NCBI RefSeq assembly: GCF_002754375.1
Contig: NZ_PEFF01000001.1
Span: 1,550,001-1,614,000, forward strand
Length of the DNA: 64,000 bases
Source: Variovorax sp. 54
Lineage (GTDB): Bacteria > Pseudomonadota > Gammaproteobacteria > Burkholderiales > Burkholderiaceae_C
Direction: 5' to 3'
Each line of letters begins with the position of its first letter. The stretch's first letter is position 1. The notes under the pieces were generated by a model, which had not been told where the DNA came from, made no database searches, and was given only the letters and a program-made list of their open reading frames with translations. A program made the translations under genes and the position numbers. Below, one piece after another: positions 26,288 through 35,156 of the stretch.

Positions 26288-28982
26288 CGCCCAAGGGCAA
26301 CCCATTGCCATCCGACGCGAAGACTATGCCGCGCCGGCGTTCTGGATCGACACCGTCGACCTGACCTTCGACCTCGACCCCGCCAAGACCCGCGTGCTCA
26401 ACCGCATGCAGCTGCGCCGCAACCCCGAGGTGCCGGCCCAGCCGCTGCGCCTGGATGGCGACGAGCTCAACCTGGCGCGCGTGCTCGTGAACGGCCAGGG
26501 CGCCTCGTTCCGCATGGAAGGCGACCAGCTCGTCCTGGACGGCCTGCCGTCCGCGGAAGAAGGGGCCTTCGAGCTCGAAATCTTCACCACCTGCTGCCCC
26601 ATCAAGAACACCAAGCTGATGGGCCTGTTCGTGAGCGAAGACACCTTCTTCACTCAGTGCGAGGCCGAGGGCTTCCGCCGCATCACCTATTTTCTCGACC
26701 GTCCCGACGTGATGGCGATGTACACCGTCACGCTGCGCGCCAGCAAGGCCGCCTACCCGGTGCTGCTGTCGAACGGCAACCTCGTCGACCAGGGCGAGCT
26801 GCCCGAGGGCCGCCACTTCGCCAAGTGGGTCGACCCCTTCAAGAAACCCAGCTACCTGTTTGCCCTGGTGGCGGGCAAGCTCGTGGCGCGCGAGCAGCGC
26901 ATCAAGGCACGCAACGGCAAGGAACATCTGCTGCAGGTGTACGTGCGCGCCGGCGACCTCGACAAGACCGAGCACGCCATGAACTCGCTCGTCAACTCCG
27001 TGCTCTGGGACGAAGCCCGCTTCGGCCTGCCGCTGGACCTCGACCGCTTCATGATCGTGGCCACCAGCGACTTCAACATGGGCGCCATGGAGAACAAGGG
27101 CCTGAACATCTTCAACACGAAGTACGTTCTGGCCAACCAGGCCACCGCCACCGACGCCGACTACAGCAACATCGAAAGCGTGGTCGGCCATGAGTACTTC
27201 CACAACTGGAGCGGCGACCGCGTGACCTGCCGCGACTGGTTCCAGCTCTCGCTGAAAGAAGGCCTCACCGTCTTCCGCGACCAGGAGTTCAGCCAGGACC
27301 TGTGCGCCGACGCTTCGGCCCGCGCCGTGAAGCGCATCGAAGACGTGCGCGTGCTGCGCACCGCCCAATTCCCCGAAGACGCCGGCCCCATGGCCCACCC
27401 GGTGCGGCCCGACAGCTACATCGAGATCAGCAACTTCTACACCGTCACCATTTATGAAAAGGGTGCCGAGGTCGTTCGCATGATGCAGACGCTGGTCGGC
27501 CGCCAGGGCTTCGAAAAGGGCATCACCCTGTACTTCGAGCGCCACGACGGCCAGGCCGTGACCTGCGACGACTTCGCCCAGGCCATTGCCGACGCCAACC
27601 CCGATTCGGAACTGGCCCGCCTGCTGCCCCAGTTCAAGCGCTGGTACAGCCAGGCCGGCACACCCCGCCTGGCCGCGCACGGCGTGTACGACGCGCAGAA
27701 CCGCAGCTACACCCTGAGCGTGGTGCAAAGCTGCCCGCCCACGCCGGGCCAGCAGACCAAGGAACCCTTCGTCATTCCGCTGAACATCGGCCTGCTCGAC
27801 GCCGCCACCGGCCGCGAGCTGCCCATGCAGCTCGAGGGCGAAAGCGACGTGGCACGCGGCACCCGCACCATCGTGCTGTCGCGCGCCGGCGAGCAGATCA
27901 CCTTCGTGGGCCTGGACGCCGAGCCCGTGCCGTCGATCTTGCGCGGCTTCAGCGCGCCCGTGATCCTCGACTTTGCGTACACCGACGCCCAGCTGCTCAC
28001 CCTGCTGGCCAACGACCCCGACCCGTTCAACCGCTGGGAGGCCGGCCAGCGCCTGGGCCTGCGCGCCGCGCTGCAAGCCATTGCGGCCAACGCCACCGAC
28101 ACCACGCCGGTGCTGAACGACGCCTACCTCGACGCCATGCGCAGCGTGCTGCGCCACCCGCAGCTCGACGCCGCCTTCAAGGAACTGGTGCTCACGCTGC
28201 CGTCGGAAACCTACATCGCCGAACAGCTCGACGTGGTCGATCCGCAGCGCGTGCACCTCGTGCGCGAAGCCATGCGCGCCCAGCTCGCCACCGCCCTCTT
28301 TGCCGACTGGGAGCAGGTGTACGAAGCCAACCACGACACCGGCGCCTACACGCCCGACCCGACCTCGTCGGGCCGCCGCGCGCTGGCCGGCATGGCGCTC
28401 AACTTTCTGTGCCTGGCGGCGCGCGCCTCCGGCGACACCGTGTGGCCGGGCAAGACCCTGCAGCGCTTCAAAGATGCGGGCAACATGACCGACCGCTTCA
28501 ACGCGCTCAACGCCCTCGTGTCGTCGGGCCACACCCTGGCGGCGCAGGCGCTCGCGCGCTTCCACGCCATGTTCAAGGACGAGGCGCTGGTCATCGACAA
28601 GTGGTTCTCGCTGCAGGCCGGCGCCAGCGACCGCGGCGGCGACATCCTGCCGCTGGTGAAGCAGCTCATGAAGCACCCCGACTTCTCGTTGAAGAACCCC
28701 AACCGCGCGCGCAGCGTGATCTTCAGCTACTGCAGCGGCAACCCCGGCGCCTTCCACCGCGCCGACGCGGCCGGCTACGTGTTCTGGAGCGAGCGCGTGA
28801 TCGAGCTCGACGCCATCAACCCCCAGGTGGCCGCCCGCCTCGCACGCGCGCTCGACCGCTGGAGCAAGCTGGCCGAGCCGTACCGCAGCGCCGCACGCGA
28901 AGCCATTGCCCGCGTGGCCGCCAAGCCCGACCTGAGCAAGGACACCCACGAAGTCGTCACCCGCGCCCTTGCCGGTAATTGA
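26271..28982 (+). CDS. pepN: Aminopeptidase N
   Basis: An M1-family zinc aminopeptidase of 903 residues. It has the substrate-anchoring GAMEN motif (NMGAMENKGLNIFN), then zinc ligands in VVGHEYFHNWSG and the third ligand in SLKEGLTVFRDQEF. The helical C-terminal domain is typical of E. coli PepN. It degrades cytoplasmic oligopeptides. The start overlaps the upstream HAD gene, indicating one transcript. Confidence 0.97.
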   Translation: MLLQRDAQGQPIAIRREDYAAPAFWIDTVDLTFDLDPAKTRVLNRMQLRRNPEVPAQPLRLDGDELNLARVLVNGQGASFRMEGDQLVLDGLPSAEEGAFELEIFTTCCPIKNTKLMGLFVSEDTFFTQCEAEGFRRITYFLDRPDVMAMYTVTLRASKAAYPVLLSNGNLVDQGELPEGRHFAKWVDPFKKPSYLFALVAGKLVAREQRIKARNGKEHLLQVYVRAGDLDKTEHAMNSLVNSVLWDEARFGLPLDLDRFMIVATSDFNMGAMENKGLNIFNTKYVLANQATATDADYSNIESVVGHEYFHNWSGDRVTCRDWFQLSLKEGLTVFRDQEFSQDLCADASARAVKRIEDVRVLRTAQFPEDAGPMAHPVRPDSYIEISNFYTVTIYEKGAEVVRMMQTLVGRQGFEKGITLYFERHDGQAVTCDDFAQAIADANPDSELARLLPQFKRWYSQAGTPRLAAHGVYDAQNRSYTLSVVQSCPPTPGQQTKEPFVIPLNIGLLDAATGRELPMQLEGESDVARGTRTIVLSRAGEQITFVGLDAEPVPSILRGFSAPVILDFAYTDAQLLTLLANDPDPFNRWEAGQRLGLRAALQAIAANATDTTPVLNDAYLDAMRSVLRHPQLDAAFKELVLTLPSETYIAEQLDVVDPQRVHLVREAMRAQLATALFADWEQVYEANHDTGAYTPDPTSSGRRALAGMALNFLCLAARASGDTVWPGKTLQRFKDAGNMTDRFNALNALVSSGHTLAAQALARFHAMFKDEALVIDKWFSLQAGASDRGGDILPLVKQLMKHPDFSLKNPNRARSVIFSYCSGNPGAFHRADAAGYVFWSERVIELDAINPQVAARLARALDRWSKLAEPYRSAAREAIARVAAKPDLSKDTHEVVTRALAGN

Positions 28983-28983
28983 G

Positions 28984-29083
28984 CTCTCCCCCAGGCTTCG
29001 CGCACTTCGTGTCGCTTCTCCAACCCCCTCACCGGGGGCAACACCAGCGGCCCGGCAAAGCCGGTTCCGCGGTGCTCCACGAA
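28984..29083. repeat. Dispersed GC-rich repeat, family B copy 1
   Basis: Contains CTCCCCCAGGCTTCGCGCAC, then CCCCCTCACCGGGGGCAACA and an inverted segment ACCAGCGGC...GCCGGTTCCGCGGT. Its reverse complement shares the layout GGGCCGC, a CCCCC/GGGGG hairpin, GCGAAG and TGGGGG with the sequence at 56022. It fills the gap between pepN and fbp. Confidence 0.7.
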
Positions 29084-29114
29084 CAGACCCTCTCATTTGG
29101 ATAGGACAGATCCC

Positions 29115-30128
29115 ATGGCACAGCAAAAAATCTCCTTCACCCGCTACCTCGTCGAGCAGCAACGCGCCGACGGCCTCATTCCCGGCCAGCTGCGCCTGTT
29201 GCTCGAAGTGGTCGCCCGCGCCTGCAAGAGCATCAGCCAGGCCGTCAACAAGGGCGCGCTGGGTGGCGTGCTCGGCACCGCCGAGAGCGAGAACGTGCAG
29301 GGCGAAATTCAGAAGAAGCTGGACATCATCGCCAACGAAGTGCTCATTGAAGCCAACGAATGGGGCGGCCACCTCGCGGCCATGGCCAGCGAAGAGATGG
29401 AAACCATCCACGTGGTGCCCAACCGCTACCCACAGGGCGAATACCTGTTGATGTTCGATCCGCTCGACGGCAGCAGCAACATCGACGTCAACGTGAGCAT
29501 CGGCACCATCTTCAGCGTGCTGAAGAAGCCCGACGACACCCCCGGCGTGCAGGAAGCCGACTTTCTGCAGCCCGGCACCCAGCAAGTGGCTGCCGGCTAC
29601 TGCATCTACGGCCCGCAGACCACCCTGGTGCTCACCGTGGGCAACGGCGTGGCCATGTTCACGCTCGACCGCGAGCAAGGCAGCTTCGTGCTCACGCAGG
29701 AAGACATCCAGATTCCGGCCGACACGAAAGAATTTGCCATCAACATGAGCAACATGCGCCACTGGGACGAGCCCGTGAAGCGCTACATCGACGAATGCCT
29801 GGCCGGCAAGGAAGGCCCGCGCGGCAAAGACTTCAACATGCGCTGGATTGCCAGCATGGTGGCCGACGTGCACCGCATCCTGATGCGCGGCGGCGTGTTC
29901 ATGTACCCGTGGGACAAGCGCGAGCCCGAAAAGGCCGGCAAGCTGCGCCTGATGTACGAGGCCAACCCCATGAGCTGGCTCGTCGAGCAGGCCGGCGGCG
30001 CAGCCACCAACGGCAAGCAGCGCATCCTCGACCTGAAGCCCACCAAACTGCACGAGCGCGTGAGCGTGATGTTGGGTTCGCGTCACGAAGTGGAGCGTTT
30101 GACGCAGTACCACGCCGAGAAGCCTTGA
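29115..30128 (+). CDS. fbp: Fructose-1,6-bisphosphatase class I
   Basis: A gluconeogenic enzyme of 337 residues removing the 1-phosphate from fructose 1,6-bisphosphate. The metal-binding motif [19 protein letters not shown] is near residue 115, and the C-terminal sugar-phosphate site includes [14 protein letters not shown] and [20 protein letters not shown] 29115 ([12 protein letters not shown]) is the conserved start. tRNA-Thr follows 25 bases later. Confidence 0.96.
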   Translation: MAQQKISFTRYLVEQQRADGLIPGQLRLLLEVVARACKSISQAVNKGALGGVLGTAESENVQGEIQKKLDIIANEVLIEANEWGGHLAAMASEEMETIHVVPNRYPQGEYLLMFDPLDGSSNIDVNVSIGTIFSVLKKPDDTPGVQEADFLQPGTQQVAAGYCIYGPQTTLVLTVGNGVAMFTLDREQGSFVLTQEDIQIPADTKEFAINMSNMRHWDEPVKRYIDECLAGKEGPRGKDFNMRWIASMVADVHRILMRGGVFMYPWDKREPEKAGKLRLMYEANPMSWLVEQAGGAATNGKQRILDLKPTKLHERVSVMLGSRHEVERLTQYHAEKP

Positions 30129-30153
30129 TTTCTTGGCTATAATCTGAGGCTTC

Positions 30154-30229
30154 GCCGGTGTAGCTCAGTCGGTAGAGCAGCTCATTCGTAATGAGAAGGT
30201 CGGGTGTTCGATTCATCTCTCCGGCACCA
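30154..30229 (+). tRNA. tRNA-Thr (anticodon CGT)
   Basis: A 76-nt tRNA with encoded CCA. The anticodon stem CTCAT/ATGAG has loop TCGTA around anticodon CGT. A perfect TATAAT (30138-30143) lies 10 bases upstream. The acceptor stem has a U-U mismatch at pair 6-67 and the T-stem has two G-U pairs, so it is a weakly paired tRNA. It marks the left border of the accessory stretch. Confidence 0.95.
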
Positions 30230-30240
30230 AAAAAAGAAAA

Positions 30241-30271
30241 AGCCCGTCATCGAAAGGTGACGGGCTTTTTT
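30241..30271 (+). terminator. Intrinsic terminator after tRNA-Thr
   Basis: Nine-base perfect stem AGCCCGTCA / TGACGGGCT, an 8-base loop and a T run, starting 12 bases after the CCA end. Confidence 0.92.
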
Positions 30272-30361
30272 ACTTTTTTCGGCGTTTCCGTGGCTGGCGG
30301 GCTGCTCAACAACGGGCTTCGATACCGCCTCTTCCCGCGGCAACGCGCGTTTGCGGAAGAG

Positions 30362-30589
30362 TCAGGCCAGTTTTGCTGCGAAGTTCTTTCGGACGCTGCG
30401 ACTAATGAAACTATTTAGCCCGCTTCCGGCGACTGCGAGCGCTTTCATTTTCTCGACCGTAGCAAGGCCCGGGCGTAAGTGGTTGTAGAGGTACAGGGAA
30501 CCGTCGCGGAATCCAACCTTTATTTCAGTCGCCCCAACCTCATAGCGCGTCACGCCGGAATCACCGCCGAGGTTCTTATAAATTTCCAT
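30362..30589 (-). CDS. Small KTSC-like protein
   Basis: A 75-residue protein. GGAGAGA lies 7 bases before ATG 30589, which decides this start over a longer frame. The segment TEIKVGFRDGSLYLYNHLRPG followed by VEKMKALAVAGSGLNSFISRSV resembles KTSC-type small domains (strand-rich, ending in a short helix). The family match is tentative and the function unknown. It sits in the lower-GC accessory region after tRNA-Thr. Confidence 0.6.
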   Translation of the reverse strand: MEIYKNLGGDSGVTRYEVGATEIKVGFRDGSLYLYNHLRPGLATVEKMKALAVAGSGLNSFISRSVRKNFAAKLA

Positions 30590-30792
30590 TTGTCTCTCCA
30601 AATTGATTTCAGGATCGATCGGGCATCGCAAGATGCACAGCCTCAATATGACTTACTTCTCTCGCAACCGATTGAAGTATTAACCCTGTCCTCACTCATT
30701 CATGGGAGTTCGGCTCCTCTACCGATTCGGACTTCGCGACGCTAAAAAGCATCGAACGAGAGACGTGCAACTCGAAAGCACGCTCGACCCTT

Positions 30793-31062
30793 TCAAACAT
30801 CGAGTGACTGCTGGGCCCACTGCTCAAGCTCGACTTCGAAGCCCCTTGCTCCGAGCCCCTTTAGATAAGACGCCACAGCCTCGAGCCGCCGAAACCTTCG
30901 CGCATGGCCGCGTTGCGCCTCGAGCAGTTGCTCGTCTAACCCCTCCCGCATCACCAGCACAAAGCCGCCCGGCACGCCCCGAGCGATCAACCCAGGCGCC
31001 TTGCCTGTGTGAAGCAGTTGCCGAAGCAGGCGTGTATCAAACATGGAAGAATGGTTCATCAA
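30793..31062 (-). CDS. Small protein of unknown function next to R-M genes
   Basis: An 89-residue frame MMNHSSMFDTRLLRQLLH..., with a basic mid-part EAQRGHARRFRRLEAVASYL and an acidic end ELEQWAQQSLDV. It is divergent from the methyltransferase gene about 90 bases away, where a small controller protein might be expected. No helix-turn-helix is evident. I do not recognise it. The block RRFRRLEAVASYLKGLGARGF is reminiscent of small mobile-element proteins. Confidence 0.55.
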   Translation of the reverse strand: MMNHSSMFDTRLLRQLLHTGKAPGLIARGVPGGFVLVMREGLDEQLLEAQRGHARRFRRLEAVASYLKGLGARGFEVELEQWAQQSLDV

Positions 31063-31154
31063 AAACTCATATTTGATTTATCAAATTTCCACAAATGATA
31101 CCAAATCGTGTCCAACACCTAGGCTCGCATAAACTCCTGCAGCTACTTCTACCG

Positions 31155-32780
31155 ATGAATCAAATCCTCATATCCGATACCGCCGAAGTACTAGTGGCAA
31201 GACTAGTTGACATGCCAACACTCCTCGGAGTGGCCAAGGCACTGGTCGGCTCAGCTCGCCTGAGTGATGTCGAGAGTTCTGCCCTATCAGATGTGACAAC
31301 TAGTCGGGACAGTGACCTGATTGACGATGTTCGAGCGGCGATCAACGAAGGGCGAGACCCGCTGGGTGATGCGTACTGCGCGATCAATAGCCCCGCACAA
31401 CGGCGTGATCGTGGCCAAACATTCACCCCCGACCACGTCGTCGCAGGCATGCTTGCCTGGGTCAAACGGCAGCGCAAAACTATTGCGCGCCTAGTTGATC
31501 CTGGAGCTGGGTCGGGCCGCTATACGCTGGCGGGCCTGCGTGCATTTCCTGACGCGAAGGCAATCGCCGTTGAAATGGATCCCCTGGTCGCGTTTATTCT
31601 TAGAGCTAATCTAGCTGCCGCCGGTTTCACTAAACGCGCCAAGGTGGTAGTTGCCGATTTTCGCTCGCTGACTCTGCCTCAAATTGATGGCGTGACACTA
31701 TGGATCGGCAATCCTCCTTATGTTCGCCACCACGGCATTGGGGCCGAGTGGAAAGACTGGTATTCCAAAACGCTAAAGCGCTTCGGCCATGAAGGTAGTC
31801 AGCTTGCAGGCCTGCACCTGCACTTCTTCTTGAAGACATTGGAGTTGTCATCCAAAGGTGATTTAGGGTGCTATGTGACAGCCGCTGAATGGCTTGACGT
31901 CAAGTATGGGCAGGCCCTACGTCAACTGCTAACGAATGGCCTTGGTGGTCGGGACGTGTTTGTCGTCGACCCCACTGTCCAGGTCTTTGGCGACGCGATG
32001 GTCTCGGCGGCGATCACTTGTTTCGCACCGGGCTCTGCACGATCGAGTCTGCACTTTGCCGAGGTATCTACTGAAGCTCAGTTGCGCAAACTCTCTAGTG
32101 GGAATGCGATCGAAATCGCAGCAGCCAAGGTCGAGCCAAAGTGGTCTTTCCTAGTGAAGGGCGGCCGAGCCGAGAAGCCCGCGGGTTTCATGGAACTAGG
32201 TGAGATGTTTCGAGTGTCGCGGGGGCAGGTCACGGGCTTGAACCGCGTTTGGGTTGAAGGCGCTGACACGCCGAAGCTGCCGTCTCGCTTTCTCATACCG
32301 GCCATTACCGACTCAACCGACATCACGAAGACCAGCAAGCATGTCATCAACGACGCTCAGTCACTTCGACGTTTGATCTGCCTCCCTCGGGATCTAAGCT
32401 CTCTCGCCTCGCTTGAAAAAGCTTCAGTCGAACGCTTTTTGGATTGGGCACGCAGACTAGGGGCACACGAAACCTACACTGCCAAGCACCGCAATCCATG
32501 GTGGTCAGTTAGCACAAAGGAGCCAGCACCGGTCGTGATGACTTACATGGGACGACGTCCACCCGTGTTCGCAATGAACAAGGCGGGTGCGCAGCTCATC
32601 AACGTCGCGCACGGGCTATATCCTTTGCAGCAGTTCTCCGAAAGACAGTTGCAAAAACTGGTTGCTTGGCTGAATGAGAACGTTACTCAGGAGGACGGCC
32701 GCGTGTACGCGGGTGGCCTCACCAAATTCGAGCCCTCGGAAGCAATGCGCATTCTTGTGCCCGTGGAGCTCGCTTCATAA
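31155..32780 (+). CDS. Type II DNA adenine N6-methyltransferase
   Basis: A 541-residue SAM-dependent methyltransferase of the gamma order. Motif X-like RRDRGQTFTP is at residues 84-93, motif I (SAM) LVDPGAGSGRYTL at 113-125 and catalytic motif IV GNPPYVRHHG at 185-194. A C-terminal target-recognition domain follows. It should protect the host against the adjacent nuclease. Codon usage is visibly more AT-rich than in the flanking core genes, which suggests transfer. ATG 31155 is the start in best agreement with motif positions. Confidence 0.88.
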   Translation: MNQILISDTAEVLVARLVDMPTLLGVAKALVGSARLSDVESSALSDVTTSRDSDLIDDVRAAINEGRDPLGDAYCAINSPAQRRDRGQTFTPDHVVAGMLAWVKRQRKTIARLVDPGAGSGRYTLAGLRAFPDAKAIAVEMDPLVAFILRANLAAAGFTKRAKVVVADFRSLTLPQIDGVTLWIGNPPYVRHHGIGAEWKDWYSKTLKRFGHEGSQLAGLHLHFFLKTLELSSKGDLGCYVTAAEWLDVKYGQALRQLLTNGLGGRDVFVVDPTVQVFGDAMVSAAITCFAPGSARSSLHFAEVSTEAQLRKLSSGNAIEIAAAKVEPKWSFLVKGGRAEKPAGFMELGEMFRVSRGQVTGLNRVWVEGADTPKLPSRFLIPAITDSTDITKTSKHVINDAQSLRRLICLPRDLSSLASLEKASVERFLDWARRLGAHETYTAKHRNPWWSVSTKEPAPVVMTYMGRRPPVFAMNKAGAQLINVAHGLYPLQQFSERQLQKLVAWLNENVTQEDGRVYAGGLTKFEPSEAMRILVPVELAS

Positions 32781-32790
32781 CTACGATCCG

Positions 32791-33750
32791 ATGGCAACTA
32801 CAAGCATTCAACCAGCACTCCCAACGGAATGGACCGCGGCACAGATCGCCGTTGATACAACTACGGCGCGTGCCGAGTTCCGGCGTCGGCGGTTGGAAGA
32901 GCCTCTAGCAGATTACGAAGGAAAGTTTCCTACGGCCAAAGCTGCGGCGGACGTCATCGTGAGTGCCCTGAGCACCCTCGTGACAGTTCCGGCTGACTGC
33001 GAACTCATGGCCGGCATCGTCGCGAACAAGGAGCAATACGCTGCGTTGCGGAGCCTCGCTGCTGTGCCTATTTCGGTGGACGACCTTGAGACACTTCTCG
33101 ATGCATCCCTCAACAAGACTGCCATCCGACAAAACCAAGAGTTGGCGAACAAATTGTCCGAGCTAATTCGGGCTTGCCTAGACCCCAAACGCTTTCCCTG
33201 GGTCATCGAAGCACGGGAAGCCACAGACGAAGAAATCGCTGCAGCCAAGCTGGCAACCACAGTAGTCACAGCAATCAGTGCCGTCCAAGCCGGACGTCGT
33301 GGCGACGAGAGCAAGGCACTCGAAGGCAAGGTGAAGGAAATCTTGATTGCCGCTGACTATGTTGAGGTCAAAAGACGTCCAGGTGGAATCAAGCAGATCG
33401 CGCACTTCCCAGACCCTGGCTCATTCATGCGCCAGTGCCCCTTTGGTGGCCATAACGCCGACTTTGTTATTCGACTGAAAGATGGTCGCGTCCTCGCTTT
33501 GGAATGCAAAGCCTCAAACTCCGAAGTCAACGGATTTAAGCGCCTCAACAAAGAAGTCGTAGTGGATGCTCGCGACTGGCACCAAGAGTTTGGAAAATCC
33601 AGTGTCGTGGCATCCGCCGCACTTCGCGGAGTGTTTAAGCCAGCAAACGTCGCCTCAGCACAAGAACAGGACGTTTTCATTTTCTGGTGGCACAGCATGG
33701 AGTCGCTCGCCGACTTTCTGACGACGGCGACTCCGAACAGCCGCAGATAG
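32791..33750 (+). CDS. XamI-like type II restriction endonuclease
   Basis: A 319-residue nuclease immediately after the methyltransferase (10 bases). It has a PD-(D/E)xK-type centre: Asp224 in HNADFVIRL and Glu238/Lys240 in LALECKASN. The N-terminus WTAAQIAVDTTTARAEFRRRRLEEPL resembles XamI-family nucleases, which cut GTCGAC. The specificity here is inferred only from that resemblance. GC is low like its partner. Confidence 0.82.
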   Translation: MATTSIQPALPTEWTAAQIAVDTTTARAEFRRRRLEEPLADYEGKFPTAKAAADVIVSALSTLVTVPADCELMAGIVANKEQYAALRSLAAVPISVDDLETLLDASLNKTAIRQNQELANKLSELIRACLDPKRFPWVIEAREATDEEIAAAKLATTVVTAISAVQAGRRGDESKALEGKVKEILIAADYVEVKRRPGGIKQIAHFPDPGSFMRQCPFGGHNADFVIRLKDGRVLALECKASNSEVNGFKRLNKEVVVDARDWHQEFGKSSVVASAALRGVFKPANVASAQEQDVFIFWWHSMESLADFLTTATPNSRR

Positions 33751-33766
33751 TGACTGCGCCGGCAGA

Positions 33767-34057
33767 TCAGCGAAAGTTCAAAGAATCTTCTTTGATACAT
33801 GGATCGACTGATGCGTCCACCACCACTTGCTGAAGTAGCCGCGCCGCATCGCTGGCTAAGTCCGCAGCAATCCACATGATGTTGTCTCGATGCCTCGCCC
33901 CGACCGCTTCGAACCACTCACCCTCTTCCCCGTAGCAGCAGCTCAGCAGAGATCGCAATTGGGTCAGCTTGTTCTCAAGGATGTCTGACGCGTCCGGCTG
34001 GTGGTTCGCGTCGTGGGATGTGGGCGTTGTTTGCCCGGCGATAATTTGATCAGCCAC
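33767..34057 (-). CDS. Small conserved-looking protein, unknown
   Basis: A 96-residue protein starting with GTG 34057, chosen because AAGGAG lies 8 bases upstream. Its middle LTQLRSLLSCCYGEEGEWFEA followed by NIMWIAADLASDAARLLQQV is helical and resembles small accessory proteins common in Pseudomonas and Burkholderia mobile regions. No function is assigned. It converges on the XamI gene. Confidence 0.6.
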   Translation of the reverse strand: MADQIIAGQTTPTSHDANHQPDASDILENKLTQLRSLLSCCYGEEGEWFEAVGARHRDNIMWIAADLASDAARLLQQVVVDASVDPCIKEDSLNFR

Positions 34058-34097
34058 TTGATGTGCTCCTTGCAAGGTAATGCACGTTGTTTGGTTA

Positions 34098-34134
34098 GAC
34101 GGTCAGGGTGTTAGCGCACCCTGGCCGTCGCCTT
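34098..34134 (+). terminator. Hairpin with short T run, possible distal terminator
   Basis: A 13-base stem GACGGTCAGGGTG / CACCCTGGCCGTC (one G-U) with a 6-base loop, followed by GCCTTTTG. On the plus strand it would stop read-through from the R-M genes about 350 bases downstream. It also lies in the leader region of the minus-strand gene starting at 34057. Confidence 0.6.
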
Positions 34135-34316
34135 TTGTGCCTCACATCGACATCGTTGCGGTGTGCATCGATGACCCGCCGTGAGGCGCGGCGGTCGTTC
34201 AAATGTAGGGAGAGAAGCGCGTCAGCGGAAGCCTCGCACGGTGAACAAATGAGGACTCGCGTCGACTTTGTGGTGGCGCAAGCAAGGGCGATCGTCCCAC
34301 GGCCCGCGCACCGGCC

Positions 34317-34730
34317 TCAACCCGCCCCCGCCTCCCACGCCTCCACCCGCCGCACCAACGCATCCCGCCGCGCCGCCACCTCCGCCAGCAGGTACTGCCG
34401 CGCCTGCTCTTGCGCCACGTCGCTCGACAGAAACCACTGCTCGCGCTCGGCGCTGCCTTGCGGTGGCGGGGTGCCCCACCCTGCTTCGCCGGCGGTGCCT
34501 CTGAACGCTTCGGTCATGGGCAGGCGGCCGTCGGTCTTGCCGATGCTCGACAGCGCATCGGGCGGGCCGTCGAGGGCGATGCGCACGTGCACGACGCTCT
34601 CGCCTTCGGTGCGGATCGATGCGCCCAGGCCGCCCTCGCGGTGCACGCGCCACAGCTCGGCCGCGGAGGCGTTGCGGACCCAGCTCTCCAGGGCGCGGAC
34701 CAGGCTCTCGAGAATGATCTGTTGGTTCAT
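34317..34730 (-). CDS. Hypothetical cytoplasmic protein
   Basis: A 137-residue protein, ATG 34730 (MNQQIILESLVRALESWVRN). Features seen are an amphipathic N-terminal helix, a central strand region EGESVVHVRIALDGPP, and a C-terminal coiled-coil-like helix EQARQYLLAEVAARRDALVRR. High GC like core genes. Not recognised. The 260 bases downstream to 34058 hold the hairpin at 34098 and no supported gene. Confidence 0.6.
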   Translation of the reverse strand: MNQQIILESLVRALESWVRNASAAELWRVHREGGLGASIRTEGESVVHVRIALDGPPDALSSIGKTDGRLPMTEAFRGTAGEAGWGTPPPQGSAEREQWFLSSDVAQEQARQYLLAEVAARRDALVRRVEAWEAGAG

Positions 34731-34839
34731 GGGGAATATTTCACACGTTTCTGCCGGGTGTCGGCAAGCAGCCACGGTGCGAATGGGCCAAAAAGCCGTT
34801 GTAACTTCTTGCCTTGGCGCCTGCGCTATATTTCTTGGC

Positions 34840-35016
34840 ATGGAAAAGGCATCCGACATAGGCAAACCCACGGTTCCGATCGATCTGATCGGGCCGGAGC
34901 ATTGGGTCCGTTCACGGCGCGGCCCTCGCCGTACGACGAAGGTGCTCTTCATCTTGATCGGTGGGCTCGCAGCAGCCACCGCAGTGGCCTACAGCTTCTT
35001 CGGCGCGGGGCGCTGA
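34840..35016 (+). CDS. Small single-pass membrane protein
   Basis: A 58-residue protein with a basic cytoplasmic part (VRSRRGPRRTTK) followed by one transmembrane helix VLFILIGGLAAATAVAYSFF. The positive-inside rule places the N-terminus in the cytoplasm. A terminator follows 84 bases later, which supports a real transcript. Function unknown. Confidence 0.55.
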   Translation: MEKASDIGKPTVPIDLIGPEHWVRSRRGPRRTTKVLFILIGGLAAATAVAYSFFGAGR

Positions 35017-35099
35017 ACACAAGCAAACAAGCAAGCCGCTCCCGTCTTCATTCTTTACCCACACACGCATCACTCGCGCACCGCGAGCCGCACAAGGCA

Positions 35100-35140
35100 A
35101 AGCCCGCTGTCCGTTGATCCAACGGGCAGCGGGCTTTTCT
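35100..35140. terminator. Strong intrinsic terminator
   Basis: A 17-base stem (AAGCCCGCTGTCCGTTG / CAACGGGCAGCGGGCTT, one G-U) with a 3-base loop and TTTTC on the plus side. It serves the small membrane protein gene on the plus strand and, read backwards, the HNH gene on the minus strand. Confidence 0.88.
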
Positions 35141-35156
35141 CTTTGTGCGCATGACG

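Noticed and set aside
25887..30113. Minus-strand open frame of over 1400 codons opposite pepN and fbp
   Set aside because: Same shadow effect. Both plus-strand genes have complete catalytic motifs.
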